DNA of 41,445 bases from Penium margaritaceum (Eukaryota; Streptophyta; Zygnematophyceae; Desmidiales; Peniaceae), in assembly GCA_023375785.1 (NCBI GenBank), contig SZWC01000841.1:144272-185716 (forward strand), in the 5' to 3' direction. Shown here piece after piece: positions 1-9,596 of the stretch (the stretch's first letter is position 1; the number at the start of each line of letters is the position of its first letter). The translations under genes and the position numbers were made by a program. A model generated the notes under the pieces. That model saw nothing but the letters and a program-made list of their open reading frames with translations, had not been told where the DNA came from and did not search any database.

Positions 1-180
1 TGTGTGTGTGTGTGTATGTGTGTGTGTGTGTGATTGTGTCTGTGTATCAGTGTGAATGTTTGTGTGAGTGTGTGAGAGTGAGTGTGAGAGTAAGAGAGTG
101 AGTATGTGAGCGTAAGTGTGGAAGTCCAAGAGGGAGGGAGGGAGGGAGGGAGGGAGGGAGGGAGGGAACGAGTACGTTCT
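1..180. repeat. Microsatellite cluster (TG)n, GTGAGA-like and (GGGA)n
   Basis: Bases 1-32 are a near-pure TG run. About 60-115 is a GTGAGAGT-like degenerate array, and about 131-167 is a GGGA tetranucleotide run. No coding sequence is credible; open frames here are repeat translations. Confidence 0.9.
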
Positions 181-233
181 TACACACGCGCAGACAAAAC
201 AGACAGAACAAATAGAACAAACAAAAAGAATAG
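181..233. repeat. Left part of an ACAGAAC-type minisatellite
   Basis: Short units of the type ACAGACAGAACAAATAGAAC run up to the first base of element A. The same kind of unit resumes directly after the element at 6268, so the array was the insertion target. Bases 229-233 (AATAG) are the left copy of the target duplication; 6268-6272 is the right copy. Confidence 0.8.
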
Positions 234-887
234 TGTTGAATTTTTTTGCCCCTTTTTCAGTGTTGTAGGACGGATCAGGAATGCTCTGCCCCTTGTGGAG
301 GTATGACCCCTAGATCCATTGTAGTGTGACTCAACTATGCTCTGTCTCTTGTGAGATATGACCTGTGAGTACACCATGTGGGTGCATGGTTACCTTGGCC
401 ATTTTGTTGATTTCGCCAAGTAAGAGGTCATGAGTTCGATCCTGGCCCCATGCACATCTTGTTTGCCATAGAAGCTTCCAAGAAAGATAGTCCATAGCTT
501 CTTGAACGCTACATGGTTGGTCTGTCACCTTGACACTAGGATGCTTTTGTGTCAAGCCCACAGTGCAAGTCTCTTGGTGATGTGGGTGGTTCAGGCCACT
601 TCCCAGGAATGTGCTTTTGAGTTCTAGGATTGGACAGACTGCTATAAAAGGACTTTTCTTGCATGTTGACCAATCAACCCTTCCTTGATGCTCTCTTGCG
701 TATTGACAACTTGAGCTCTTCTTGAGATGTAGTGCTAAGGCGTTACTACTCTTGAAGGTGAAATGTATTCCTGATTAAGTTTGGGGTGCATGACACATAT
801 CAACAAAGGAAGAATGCCTAAAAACATTTGAGAGATTTTTCGGTTTCGCGGCTTCTCTAGCAGAGGTGGTTAGCTCAGTAGCTAACA
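234..887 (+). repeat. 5' LTR of element A (654 bp)
   Basis: It starts TGTTGAAT (TGTTAAAT in the 3' copy and in element B) and ends GCTAACA. The terminal 5 bp form the inverted pair TGTTA/TAACA. It contains a TATA box at 643-650, a GTTCGATCC tract near 436-444, and a 3' terminal hairpin with arms GTTAGCT and AGCTAAC at about 869-886. Confidence 0.93.
643..650 (+). promoter_or_regulatory. TATA box in 5' LTR of A
   Basis: TATAAAAG follows GGACAGACTGC. The 3' LTR keeps it at 6024-6030. Element B has the first T changed (AATAAAAGG near 9964). It is the likely Pol II promoter for the genomic RNA. Confidence 0.75.
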
Positions 888-889
888 AA

Positions 890-904
890 GGATTATGGGT
901 CCAC
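890..904 (+). other. Primer binding site of A, half-tRNA type
   Basis: GGATTATGGGTCCAC lies two bases after the LTR end. Its complement reads GTGGACCCATAATCC, close to the anticodon stem-loop of initiator Met tRNA (GTGGGCCCATAACCC as recalled, 13 of 15). Drosophila copia is known to prime from a 5' half of this tRNA cut in the anticodon loop. The 3'-end motif TGGTATCAGAGC seen in E and F is absent here. The match to a specific tRNA is from memory. Confidence 0.6.
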
Positions 905-1051
905 TCCTCTGTTTAGGGAAGTTTCACGCATGCAACCGCTAAGGTCACAAGCAGTGAGAGAGCCTTCGCTCTCACCTAACTTCTCTGTTTGCGAGGTAAC
1001 ATTAGCAGGAGGGGAATGCAACACATCTGCACCTTTCTACCTTGGGAGCTG

Positions 1052-1088
1052 ACATCAGCCTACATCAGCCTACATCAGCCTACATCTG
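1052..1088 (+). repeat. 10-bp tandem repeat in leader of A
   Basis: ACATCAGCCT is repeated about 3.5 times in the untranslated leader, just ahead of the hairpin at 1142-1185 and the gag start. Function unknown. Confidence 0.85.
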
Positions 1089-1103
1089 CTTGCAACGACC
1101 AAC

Positions 1104-2411
1104 GTGAACAGGGGAAGCAATTGCCTCTTCTCACCAACAGCCTACAACGACCTCAAACACAATCTTGTGTTTGAGGTCGCTGTAGCACTTATAGGGATGG
1201 CAGGGACAGGGGAACCAGGGAATCATTCACCCATCCTCAAGTTTGATGGAGAGGGTTTTACGCTCTGGAAGTGGCAGTTTGAGATCATCATGGATGACAG
1301 AGATCTACTAGGATATTTTGACAGATCTATCCCAGCACCAAAAGAGGAGGGTGCTGACCTTGTGGCATGGGTCAAGCTCAACAAGAAGGCTCTCGCGATT
1401 CTTGTGTCCTCCATACAACCCTCTGTCCTTTTATATATCAGCAGTTGTATAGTGGCAGACGCGGCATACGCCAAACTCGGCAAGGTATTTCAGTCCTCCT
1501 CACTTGCCAACCGTCTCTTCATTTTACAAAACCTCATCAGCATGAGGCTTGGTGAAGGGGAGGATGTCTCCGCCTTTATGCATAAGTTTGAGACGCTCTT
1601 GCAACAAGCCACCGGCATGGGGTGGGACCTGAAATCCGACATGCAGGCCATGATTTTTCTGATGACGCTACCGGAAAGTTGGGACCCCATGATAACGGTG
1701 ATTGGAGGGTGGACTGAAGATCTAGTTTCCTACACCACCGTCTCTGAGTATGTGCGGAATGAAGCCATGCGTCGTAGCAGTAGCGAAGCAAACATGGTTG
1801 CCTTTGCCTCACGGAGCAGCAACACCTTCCGCAATACCTCCTCCTCTGGATACAAGGGAAACAACAACACTAGCGATAGTGGAAGGGGTGCAAAGCGCCA
1901 AGGAAACTGCCATAACTGTGGCAAGGCTGGACACTGGGCTCGAGAGTGCCGTGCACCCAAGAGAGAGGGAGGAGACAGGGATGAATGGCGAGGGGGAAAT
2001 GGTGGGAAGGATCCCACAAGCTTGATGGCTGAGTGTGCCTCCAACAAAGGGAGGGCGATACTCAGGCCAGGAGCTTACAGCCTTAATTCGGGCACAAACG
2101 AGCACACCACTTACGAGAAGAGAGACTTCATCTCTCTTGCTCCATGCAACATGAACTTCAGAGTTGCCAACGGCAAGGTTGAGGCAGCTAAGGGGATTGG
2201 TGACAAGCTGGTCACAGTGGGTGTCAAAGGTGGAGATTCTGACCTCAAGCTAGAGGGGGTGGTCTACTTGCCCTCCTTCACAGCCAACCTTCTCTCCATC
2301 TCTAAGATAACTGAACATGGCATGACAGTGGTCTTTACAGAGAAGGAAGCGGTGATAATCCCTACCAAGGACATCAAAATCTCCTACTCTGTGAAGAAGA
2401 TTGTCGCATAG
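1104..2411 (+). pseudogene. gag: Gag-protease part of element A polyprotein
   Basis: The frame opens at 1104, but the ATG at 1197 (start MAGTGEPG) is preferred because the upstream codons run through the hairpin. The N-terminal part resembles the copia Gag family (FTLWKWQFEIIMDDRDLL, then LHLNLISMRLGEGE-like helices). A CX2CX4HX4C zinc knuckle (CHNCGKAGHWAREC, about residue 272 of the long frame) binds RNA in the family. The protease follows: LNSGTNEH stands where copia proteases have a catalytic Asp-Ser-Gly, so the Asp is Asn here, one G-to-A change. The flap region VVYLPSFTANLLSISKI is normal. An in-frame TAG at 2409-2411, probably from CAG, ends it; the frame continues as integrase. Confidence 0.88.
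1142..1185 (+). promoter_or_regulatory. Long palindrome just before gag of A
   Basis: Arms CGACCTCAAACACAA (1148-1162) and its exact complement (1165-1179) are separated by only TC. After one A/C mismatch, CTACA and TGTAG extend the arms to 21 nt. The structure ends 11 nt before the preferred gag ATG at 1197. In RNA it would form a very stable hairpin, possibly a dimerisation, packaging or translation-control element (inference). Confidence 0.8.
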
Positions 2412-3395
2412 GTTACTCGCGTTGATGGACGCTACGTCTTGCAGACCAAGACGACAACTTCAACGGCTGAATCTTCAGTCGAGAGTGATGATCAGGAGAG
2501 CAGTGATGTAGATTCAGATGAGGAATGGCATGTTGGATTAGCGGAAGCAGTGGCAACAGATGATTTAGCAACAAAACCGCAAGAAAATGCAACCACCGGG
2601 GCTGTTCATTCTACCCTGTACACATCCTCCAAGAACTTGTCGCATAGGCGCTTTGGGCACGTGGCTCATCGTACATTGGAGCTCATGGAAAAGCAGGAGC
2701 TAGTGCGTGGGATGGAGCTAGGTGACGAGGCGGAGGGAGCCGGGATCATGTGTGAGCCATGCCTTCAAGGCAAGGCAAAAAGGAAACCCTTAAAGCGCAA
2801 TGGCACGTGTGCTCTCGCACCCCTTGACCTCGTGCACTCTGACGTGTGCGGTCCCTTTCGCATACCGTCAAATGGAGGCATCAGATATTTCCTCACATGC
2901 ATTGATGACTACAGTCATAAGGTGTGGATATACTTTCTCAAAAGTAAAATCGAGGTGAAGGAGAACCTGCAAGATTTTATCGCTATGGTTGAGTGACAGA
3001 GTGGAAAGAAGGTGAAGGCATTCAGGACGGACAATGGGGGAGAGTACGAAGCCTGCAGGAAGTGGCTCAAGAAACAGGGCATTGAACACCAGAAAACAAC
3101 GCCCTACTCACCTCAAAACAACAACGTAGTAGAGAGGATGAACCAGACGCTCCTTGGCATGACAAGGTGCATGCTCTTTCACGCCAAGCTGCCTCCTAGG
3201 TTCTGGGCTGAAGCAGTACGTACGGCTACCTACCTTTTGAACCTCACACCTGCAGCAACTCTACAAAGGAGAGGCAAGAATAAAGCAGACACAGCAGCTG
3301 AAGACGCCTCAAGAAGCATGGTCAGGCAGGAAGCCGGACGCCTCCCATCTAAACGTGTTCGGTTGCACCGGGTTTGCCAAGGTCCAGGCAAGTGA
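2412..3395 (+). pseudogene. Integrase of element A
   Basis: This is the same frame as gag, after the TAG. An acidic spacer (ESDDQESSDVDSDEEW) leads to the pre-integrase HHCC zinc domain (HRRFGH ... CEPC near 2640-2765). The rve catalytic core follows, with first Asp in HSDVCGPF, second Asp in RTDNGGEY and Glu in NNVVERMN; the usual QNG before it is NNN. A TGA at 2994-2996 (probably from CGA, Arg) interrupts the core between the first and second Asp. Near 3350-3390 the frame slips by one and continues in 3355-3684. Confidence 0.88.
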
Positions 3396-3684
3396 GGGTC
3401 CTGGAAAGCTCGATGCAAGAGCACGAAAGTGCATTTTCATCGGCTATGACACCGCCCACAAAGCTTATCGACTTTGGGACCAAGGATCCAAGAAGGTCAT
3501 CCGCAGCAAAGACGTGGATTTCCACGAAAGGTCTGTGATTAAGGGAGAGCATCTCGAACTCGAGAACGCTCCAAAACATGGAGAGTGGCTCACTCTCCTT
3601 GAAGAGAGAGATGAAGCACCAGCACAATGGCATGGGATAGGTGCTGCAACAGGGAGAGGAGCTCTTGAAGATGACTCGGAGTAA
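3355..3684 (+). pseudogene. Integrase C-terminal region of element A
   Basis: Shifted relative to the catalytic core, it carries the typical copia post-core module: KLDARARKCIFIGYDTAHKAYRLWD, then KKVIRSKDVDFHE. This GKLD-type region lies between the integrase core and the RT linker in copia Pol. The frame ends at TAA 3682-3684 in an acidic linker. Element B has the homologous stretch at 7216-7590. Confidence 0.8.
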
Positions 3685-3882
3685 TCAGAATCTGATTTCG
3701 ATGTATCCGATCCTCCAGAACATGAGGAGGACGCCTCTCCCATCATCAACGATGAACCAGACCTCCAGCCTCCACATCAACAGCACGAGCCAACAGGTTC
3801 AAGGAGCAGTTAACGCCTCAATGTACCTCGGCAACATTACCACGCAGATAGGGGTGAATGGACAGGCTTCAACTATTCATTC

Positions 3883-4959
3883 TTGGTTCAAGAAGAGGCA
3901 ACGTCTGTCTCAGAGGCACTCACTCGGCCTGACAAAGCAGAGTGGGACGAAGCAATTTGCAGTGAACTCAGCTCCATCGAAGAGAATGGGACATGGGTGC
4001 TGGTGGAAAGACCTGCCGGGGCTCACGTTGTGGAGTCCAAGTGGATGCTGAAAGTAAAAAGGAAACAGGATGACAAGATAGACAAGTACAAGGCACGGGT
4101 GGAAGCAAAGGGGTTCTCCCAACGGCTTGGCGCAGAGTACGATGAGACCTTTGCTCCAGTTGTGACGTTTGCCTCCATCCGGTCAATGCTCGCCATTGCT
4201 GCTGCCAAAAACATGGAGGTCCACCAGATGGATGTCAAGACAGCCTTCCTTTACGGCAATATTGACAAGGAGGTATTGATGGAGGTTCCGGAGGGGGTTG
4301 ATGCTCCTGAGGGCAAGGTCTGCAGATTGGTGAAGGCACTCTATGGGCTAAAACAAGCACCAAGACTTTGGTACCAGGAGATGGACACGTTCATGGCCAA
4401 GGAGTCCTTCATGCACTGCGACAATGACCCTAGCATATACGTGCATGAGAGTGACAAAGGGAATATGTTGGTTGCCTTTTACGTTGATGACCTGATTCTA
4501 TGCTCTTCTTCAACGCAGCTGCTAGACGATCTCAAGGGGCAGCTGAGTAGCAGATTCGAGATAAAGGACATGGGTCCCCTTGACTTCCATCTTGGAATTT
4601 CCATCAAGCGTGATAGAGCAGCAGGTACCATCAGCCTGAACCGGACAAAATACATTGACTGCATTCTCAAACACTATGACATGGCAGTTTGCAAACCTGC
4701 CAGCACACCCATGAGCTCGGAGTGCAAACTCTCCACCTCCATGTCCCCATCCAACGAAGCGGAGAAAACTGACATGCTGGGCATCCCATATCAGTCTGTA
4801 GTGAGCAGTCATATGTATGCCATGGTCGCCACCCGACCAGATATAGCCCATGCTGTTGGGCAGGTGAGCCGGTTTGTGGCCAATCCCGGTCCACTTCACT
4901 GGCAGGCCGTGAAGGGCATCATGCGCTACCTTGAGGGGACGCAACACGTGGGACTCTAA
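3883..4959 (+). pseudogene. Reverse transcriptase of element A
   Basis: A 358-codon frame holds the RVT_2 (copia) domain. Visible blocks are the WKEAICSELSSIEENGTW-type entry helix (DEAICSELSSIEENGTW), YKARVEAKGFSQ, the first catalytic Asp in VHQMDVKTAFLYG, LYGLKQAPRLWY and the catalytic YVDDLIL. It ends with the conserved YAMVATRPDIAHAVG that leads to RNase H. The TAA at 4957 is Gln (CAA) in element B, so it is a C-to-T change in this copy. Apart from that stop and the flanking frame breaks, the domain looks intact. Confidence 0.93.
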
Positions 4960-5429
4960 TTTGGAGGCATCGCTGGATCCGCATCACTCCGTCTCATGTG
5001 CTACACCGATGCTGATTGGGGAGGGAATATCGATGACAGAAAATCTACCTCCGGCTTTCTGTCTATGTTGAATGGAGGTGCAGTCACTTGGGCAAGCAGG
5101 AATGTGTCTCTCTGTCAACAGCTGCAGCTGAGTACATCGTCTTGGCTGAGGTGTGTAAAGAGATGCAGTGGCTACGAAGCTTGCTATCTGAAATGAAGGC
5201 ACCACAAGAAACGGCGACGGTCATCAAGATTGACAACATGAGCGCCATTGACATGTCAAAGAACCCCGTCCTGTCCAGGCGCACAAAGCACATCGAGATC
5301 CGCTACTACTACGCTCGAGACTTGGTCTACAAACAGACAGTGGAGCTCGAGTATGTCGGTACCAATCTGAACCGGGCTGACATGCTTACAAAGCCAGTGG
5401 ACAAGGATCTCCACCAGGCGGACAAGTAA
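4960..5429 (+). pseudogene. RNase H of element A
   Basis: It begins in the RT frame after the TAA with YTDADWGGNIDDRKSTSGF, the first catalytic Asp of copia RNase H. A small deletion near 5090 shifts it to the frame of 5088-5429, with SLSTAAAEYIVLAEVCKEMQWL (catalytic Glu), IDNMSAIDMSKNP (Asp) and RTKHIEIRYYYARD. It ends with NRADMLTKPVDKDLH, the usual copia C-terminus. Confidence 0.88.
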
Positions 5430-5488
5430 GGTATCGGCATGGTCAACGCAAGGGATGACGAATGATGATGGTCACTGACGCAAGGTGC

Positions 5489-5498
5489 AAGGGAGAGA
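5489..5498 (+). other. Polypurine tract of element A
   Basis: AAGGGAGAGA lies 2 nt before the 3' LTR (TT then TGTTA). Element B has the same tract (AAGGGAGAGA) at the same distance from 9597. It primes plus-strand synthesis in LTR elements. Confidence 0.75.
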
Positions 5499-5500
5499 TT

Positions 5501-6267
5501 TGTTAAATGTTTTTGCCCCTTCTTTAGTGTTGTAGGACGGATCAGGAATGCTCTGCCCCTTGTGGAGGTATGACCCCTAGATCCATGCTCTGTCTCTTGT
5601 GAGATATGACCTGTGAGTATTTTTATTTTTTTTTTTGGTTTTTAAGATGGTCCAGGCAGAAAATCCCTCCCACCGGGCTCCCTTCCGGAAGCGGTTACCT
5701 TGGTGACTGTTTGATCCGATCAGCTTGGGTCCGATTCGATGACCTGTGAGAACACCATGTGGGTGAGTGGTTACCTTGGCCATTTTGTTGATTTGGCTAA
5801 GTAAGAGGTCATGAGTTCGATCCTCGCCCCATGCACATCCTGTTTGCCATGGAAGCTTCCAAGAAAGATAGTCCGTAGCTTCTTGGACGCTGCATGGTTG
5901 GTCTGTCACCTTGACACTAGGATGCTTATGTGTCAAGCCCACAGTGCAAGTCTATTGGTGATGTGGCTGGTTCAGGCCACTTTCCAGGAATGTGCTTTTG
6001 AGTTCTAGGACTGGACAGACTGCTATAAAAGGACATGTCTTGCATTCTTATCAATCAACCCTTTCTTGATGCTCTCTCGCGTATGTACAACTTGAGCTCT
6101 TCTTGAGATGTAATGCTAAGGCGTTAGTACTCTTGAAGGTGAAGTGTATGCCTGATTAAGTTTGGGGTGCATGACACATGTCAACAAAGGAAAAATGCCT
6201 AAAAACCTTTGTGAGCTTTTCGGTTTCGCGGCTTCTCTGCCAGAGGTGGTTAGCTCAGTAGCTAACA
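5501..6267 (+). repeat. 3' LTR of element A (767 bp, with insert)
   Basis: It is homologous to 234-887 but differs by a 123-bp insert (5618-5740) plus one 10-bp duplicated site, and by a deletion of about 20 bp just upstream of it (before TGCTCTGTCTC near 5586). It keeps the TATA box at 6024-6030 and the TAACA end. The sequence AATAG after it is the target duplication. Confidence 0.93.
5618..5740 (-). mobile_element. SINE-like insert in 3' LTR of A
   Basis: Aligning the two A LTRs and the B LTR shows 123 extra bases flanked by a perfect 10-bp direct repeat, GACCTGTGAG (5608-5617 and 5741-5750). On the minus strand the insert ends in an A-rich tail next to the duplication. A 10-bp target duplication and a poly(A) tail are hallmarks of LINE-mobilised sequences. 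No clear tRNA A box is visible, so the SINE class is open. Confidence 0.6.
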
Positions 6268-6765
6268 AATAGAATATACAGAACGTACAGAACGGACAAA
6301 ATGGACAGAATGGACAGAATGGAAAAAACCGACAGAACAGGCGGAATGAATAGAACAGACAGAACTAAGAGAACGGACAAAACGAACAAAACGGACCGAA
6401 TGGACAGAACGGACAGAGCAGACAAAACAGAATGAATGAACAGAATGGACAGAACGGACAGAATGGACAGAACAAACAAAGAAAACAGAACGGACAGAAC
6501 AGACGGAACAGACAGACCAAACATAATGGACAGAATGGACAGGTAGACATATAGAAAGACATAAACAGACAGACAGACAGATGGATGGACGGATGGATGG
6601 AAGGACGGACGGATGGACATACGGACGGATAGACGGACGGACGGATAGACGAACGGATGGATGGACGGGCGGACGGACGGAAAAACAGACAGAAGGACGG
6701 ACAAATGGACGGACGGATGGACGAACAGACGGACAGACAGACAGACGAACGGACGTGTTGACATT
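6268..6765 (+). repeat. GGACAGAAC / GGAC-GGAT minisatellite
   Basis: To about 6540 it is degenerate 9-mers of the type GGACAGAAC; from there to about 6765 it is GGAC, GGAT and AGAC tetramers. It is the right continuation of the array split by element A. Long frames on both strands (Ser-Val-Arg-Pro or Phe-Cys-Pro repeats) are translations of the repeat. Confidence 0.9.
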
Positions 6766-6789
6766 GTGTGCCCCTCGCCATGAGTACCG

Positions 6790-7215
6790 TTGATTTTATT
6801 CCCTGGTTCGACCACTTAGGAGTGGTTGAACACTGATCTGACTTTAGATTTGGTTTCCTTGGAGTTTTCCATGCAGGATCGAGCTTTGAATCGCTCGATT
6901 TGAGTGAGTATTCAGAAAGTTAGCCTAACCAAAAAATCGGGTGTTGGGCGGGTTGAATCTGGTACCCGCCATGGGTGGCGGGATAATCCACCGCCAGTGA
7001 TCCGAGTTCGTTCCTAATGAGCTCCAAATGTATCAGGGGCATGAATGAGGTAACCATAAGGATCTCCTTTACCAGGGTAAACTTCTCCTTGACTTCTTGG
7101 CGAGGAAAGGTGCTTCGATGGGTCATCATCAAAGTGCCTCCTGTTGCCTAGCGTGCAAGACAAGGTGGGCGGCTCTACCAAGGGTTACTTCGACAGCCGT
7201 AACAGGGGCACCACC
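6790..7215 (+). repeat. Dispersed repeat, plus-strand copy
   Basis: It matches the reverse complement of about 28375-28813 in blocks: AGGAGTGGTTGA/AGAGTGGTTGGA, GAATCTGGTACCCG, TCCACCGCC, and CCAAGGGTT...GGGGC near the far end. The copies are strongly diverged. The family is unknown to me; no clear protein domain is visible. It abuts the truncated 5' end of element B. Confidence 0.65.
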
Positions 7216-7590
7216 TCACCGGCAAGAAGAAGTAGACACAACAGCTCAAGACGCCTCAAGAAGAATGGTCAGGCAGGAACGATCGCCTTCCATCTCAAGG
7301 TGTTCGGTCGCACCAGCTTTGCCGGTGGGGATCTTGGAAAGCCCAATGCACGAGCACGAAAGTGTAGTTTCATCGGCTATGACATCGCACACAAAGCATG
7401 TAGAATGTGGGACCAAGGAGCCAAGAAGGTTATCCGTAGAAAAGACGTGGATTTCCACGAAAGGTGTATGAGTGAGGAAGAGCTTCTCAAACTCGTGAAC
7501 ACTCCACAACAGGGAGAGTGGATAGCTTTCCTTGAGGAGGAAGACGAAGCACCAACACAATGGCATGAGCTAGGTGCTGCAACATGTTGA
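7216..7590 (+). pseudogene. Integrase C-terminal remnant of element B
   Basis: The frame from 7144 reads the foreign repeat first and becomes copia-like near SRRLKKNGQAG. It then shows GKPNARARKCSFIGYDIAHKACRMWD and KKVIRRKDVDFHE, parallel to A 3400-3530. The catalytic core is absent. It ends at TGA 7588-7590 in the acidic linker. Confidence 0.8.
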
Positions 7591-7789
7591 GGATGACTCG
7601 GAGGAATGAGAATCTGATTCCCACGTATGTGATCCTCCTCATCATGAGGATGATCCCATCATCAACAATGAAGTAGACGCCCAGCCTCTACATCAACAGC
7701 AACAACCAAAAGATCCCCAAAGTACCTCGGTAGCATTATGGCGCAGATAGGGGTGAATGGACAGGCTTCAACTATTTGTTGATGGTTTA

Positions 7790-8994
7790 AGAGGAGTCAA
7801 TTTCTGTCGGAGAGGTACTCACGCAGCCTGAAAAAGCGGAGTGGGATGAAGAAATTCGTAGTGAACTCAGCTCCATCAAGGAGAAGGGGACATGGGTGCT
7901 GGTGGACAGACTTTCCAAGGCTCACATTGTGGAGTCTAGGTGGATGTTGAAAGCAAAACAGAAACAAGACGGCAAGATAGACAAGTACAAGGCACGGGTG
8001 GTAGCAAAGAGGTTCTCTCAACGGCCTGGCGTACAAAACGATGAGACCTTTTCTCCAGTTATGACGTTCGCCTCCATCCAGTCAATGCTTGCCATCGCTA
8101 ATGTCGAGAACATGGAGGTCCACCAGATGAATGTCAAGACAACCTTTCTTTATGGCAAACTTGACAAGGAGGTGTTGATGGAGGTTCCAGAGGGGGTTGA
8201 TGCTCCTGAGGACAAGGTGTGTAGATTGGTAAAGGCACTCTATGAGTTAAAACAAGCACCAAGACTTTGGTACCAGGAGATGGATACATTCATGGCTGAG
8301 GAGTCCTTCATGCACTACGTCAACGACCCTAGCATGTATGTGCATGAGAGCGACAAAGGGACCATGTTGGTCGCCTTGTACGTTGATGACCTCATTCTAT
8401 GCTCTTCTTCAAATCGGTTGCTAGATGATCTTAAGGGGTAGCTTAGGAGAAAATTTGAGATGAAGGACATGGGTCCTCTTGAATTCTACCTTGAAATTGC
8501 CATAAAGCATGACAGAGCAGTAGGTACCATCAGCCTGAACCAGACAAAATACATTGACTCCATCCTCAAACGATACGACATGGCAGATTGCAAGCCTGCC
8601 AGCACACCCATGAGCTCAGAGTGCAAAGTCTCTTCCTCCATGTCCCCATCTAACGAAGCGGAGAAAATTGACATGCTGGACATCCCATATCAGTCTGCAG
8701 TGGACAGTCTGATGTATGCCATGGTCGCCACCCGACCAGATATAGCCCATGCCCTTGGGCAGGTGAGCCAGTTTGTGGCCAATCCTGGTCCACTTCACTC
8801 GCAGGCTGTGAAGCACAGTAAGCGCTACCTTAAGGGGACGAGGCACGTGGGGCTCCAATTTGGAGGCGTCGGTGGATCCGCGTCACTTTGTCTCATGTGC
8901 TACATCGATGCTAATTGGGGAGGGAAAATTGACGATAGAAAATCTACCTCTGGCTTCTTGTGTATTCTGAATGGAGGTGTAGTTAGTTAGACAA
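7790..8994 (+). pseudogene. Reverse transcriptase of element B
   Basis: One frame is broken only by TAG at 8439-8441 and TAG at 8988-8990. Blocks: KAEWDEEIRSELSSI, YKARVVAKRFSQ, VHQMNVKTTFLYG (the first catalytic Asp is replaced by Asn), LYELKQAPRLWY, YVDDLIL, and YAMVATRPDIAHALG. It then runs into RNase H (YIDANWGGKIDDRKSTSGF; Asn replaces the second Asp of the YTDADW block). The TAG at 8439 is CAG in A, and that at 8988 is TGG in A. Confidence 0.9.
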
Positions 8995-9008
8995 GTCGCA
9001 AGCAAGAA

Positions 9009-9101
<93 letters not shown>

Positions 9102-9187
9102 NGAAAATTGACGATAGAAAATCTACCTCTGGCTTCTTGTGTATTCTGAATGGAGGTGTAGTTAGTTAGACAAGTCGCAAGCAAGAA

Positions 9188-9224
<37 letters not shown>
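8924..9224. repeat. Assembly duplication around (CT)n and a single N
   Basis: Bases 8924-9101 and 9103-9224 are the same sequence, except for the length of the CT run, separated by one N at 9102. Unmerged contig ends at a microsatellite explain this better than a biological duplication. It inflates the RNase H region of B. Confidence 0.88.
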
Positions 9225-9561
9225 CGCTGAAGTTGAGTACTTTGCTTTGGCTGATGTGTGTAAAGAGATGCATTGGCTACAAAGCTTGCAATTTGAGATG
9301 AAGGCAACGGCGACGGTCATCAAGATTGACAACATGAACGGGATTGACATGTCCAAGAACCCTATCCTGTCCAGGCACACAAAGCACATCGAGATCCACT
9401 ACCACTTTTCTCGGGACTTGGATTACAAGGAGAAAGTGGAACTCAAGTATGTCGGTACCAAGCTGAACACGGCTGACATGCTTACAAAGCCACTGGACAA
9501 GGATCTCCACCAGGCGGGCAGGCAAGGTATCAGCATGGTCAATGGAAGTGATGAAAAATGA
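9225..9561 (+). pseudogene. RNase H remnant of element B
   Basis: After the CT run the frame reads AEVEYFALADVCKEMHWL (catalytic Glu), IDNMNGIDMSKNP and RHTKHIEIHYHFSRD, ending NTADMLTKPLDKDLHQAG as in A. The junction with the upstream YIDANWGG block is disturbed by the CT expansion and assembly duplication. It ends at TGA 9559-9561, 35 nt before the LTR. Confidence 0.85.
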
Positions 9562-9596
9562 TGATGGTCACTGACGCAAGGTCTAAGGGAGAGATT

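Larger units (their letters stand above)
234..6267 (+). mobile_element. Ty1/copia retrotransposon A, complete but inactive
   Basis: Two LTRs (234-887 and 5501-6267) bound an internal region with Gag, protease, integrase, RT and RNase H in copia order. The LTRs begin TGTTG or TGTTA and end TAACA. A perfect 5-bp target duplication AATAG (229-233 and 6268-6272) proves a single transposition into the ACAGAAC array. The primer site is at about 890-904 and the purine tract at 5489-5498. Coding is broken by TAG at 2409, TGA at 2994, TAA at 4957, frameshifts near 3360-3390 and 5090, and more between 3684 and 3883. Element B is a close relative. Confidence 0.95.

Noticed and set aside
375-455. Functional tRNA gene in the A LTR
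   Set aside because: A B-box match exists, but acceptor and anticodon stems do not form properly; kept only as a tRNA-like finding.
6255-6815. Minus-strand frame of 186 codons with Ser-Val-Arg-Pro and Leu-Ser-Val repeats
   Set aside because: Pure translation of the GGAC/GGAT and GGACAGAAC minisatellite.
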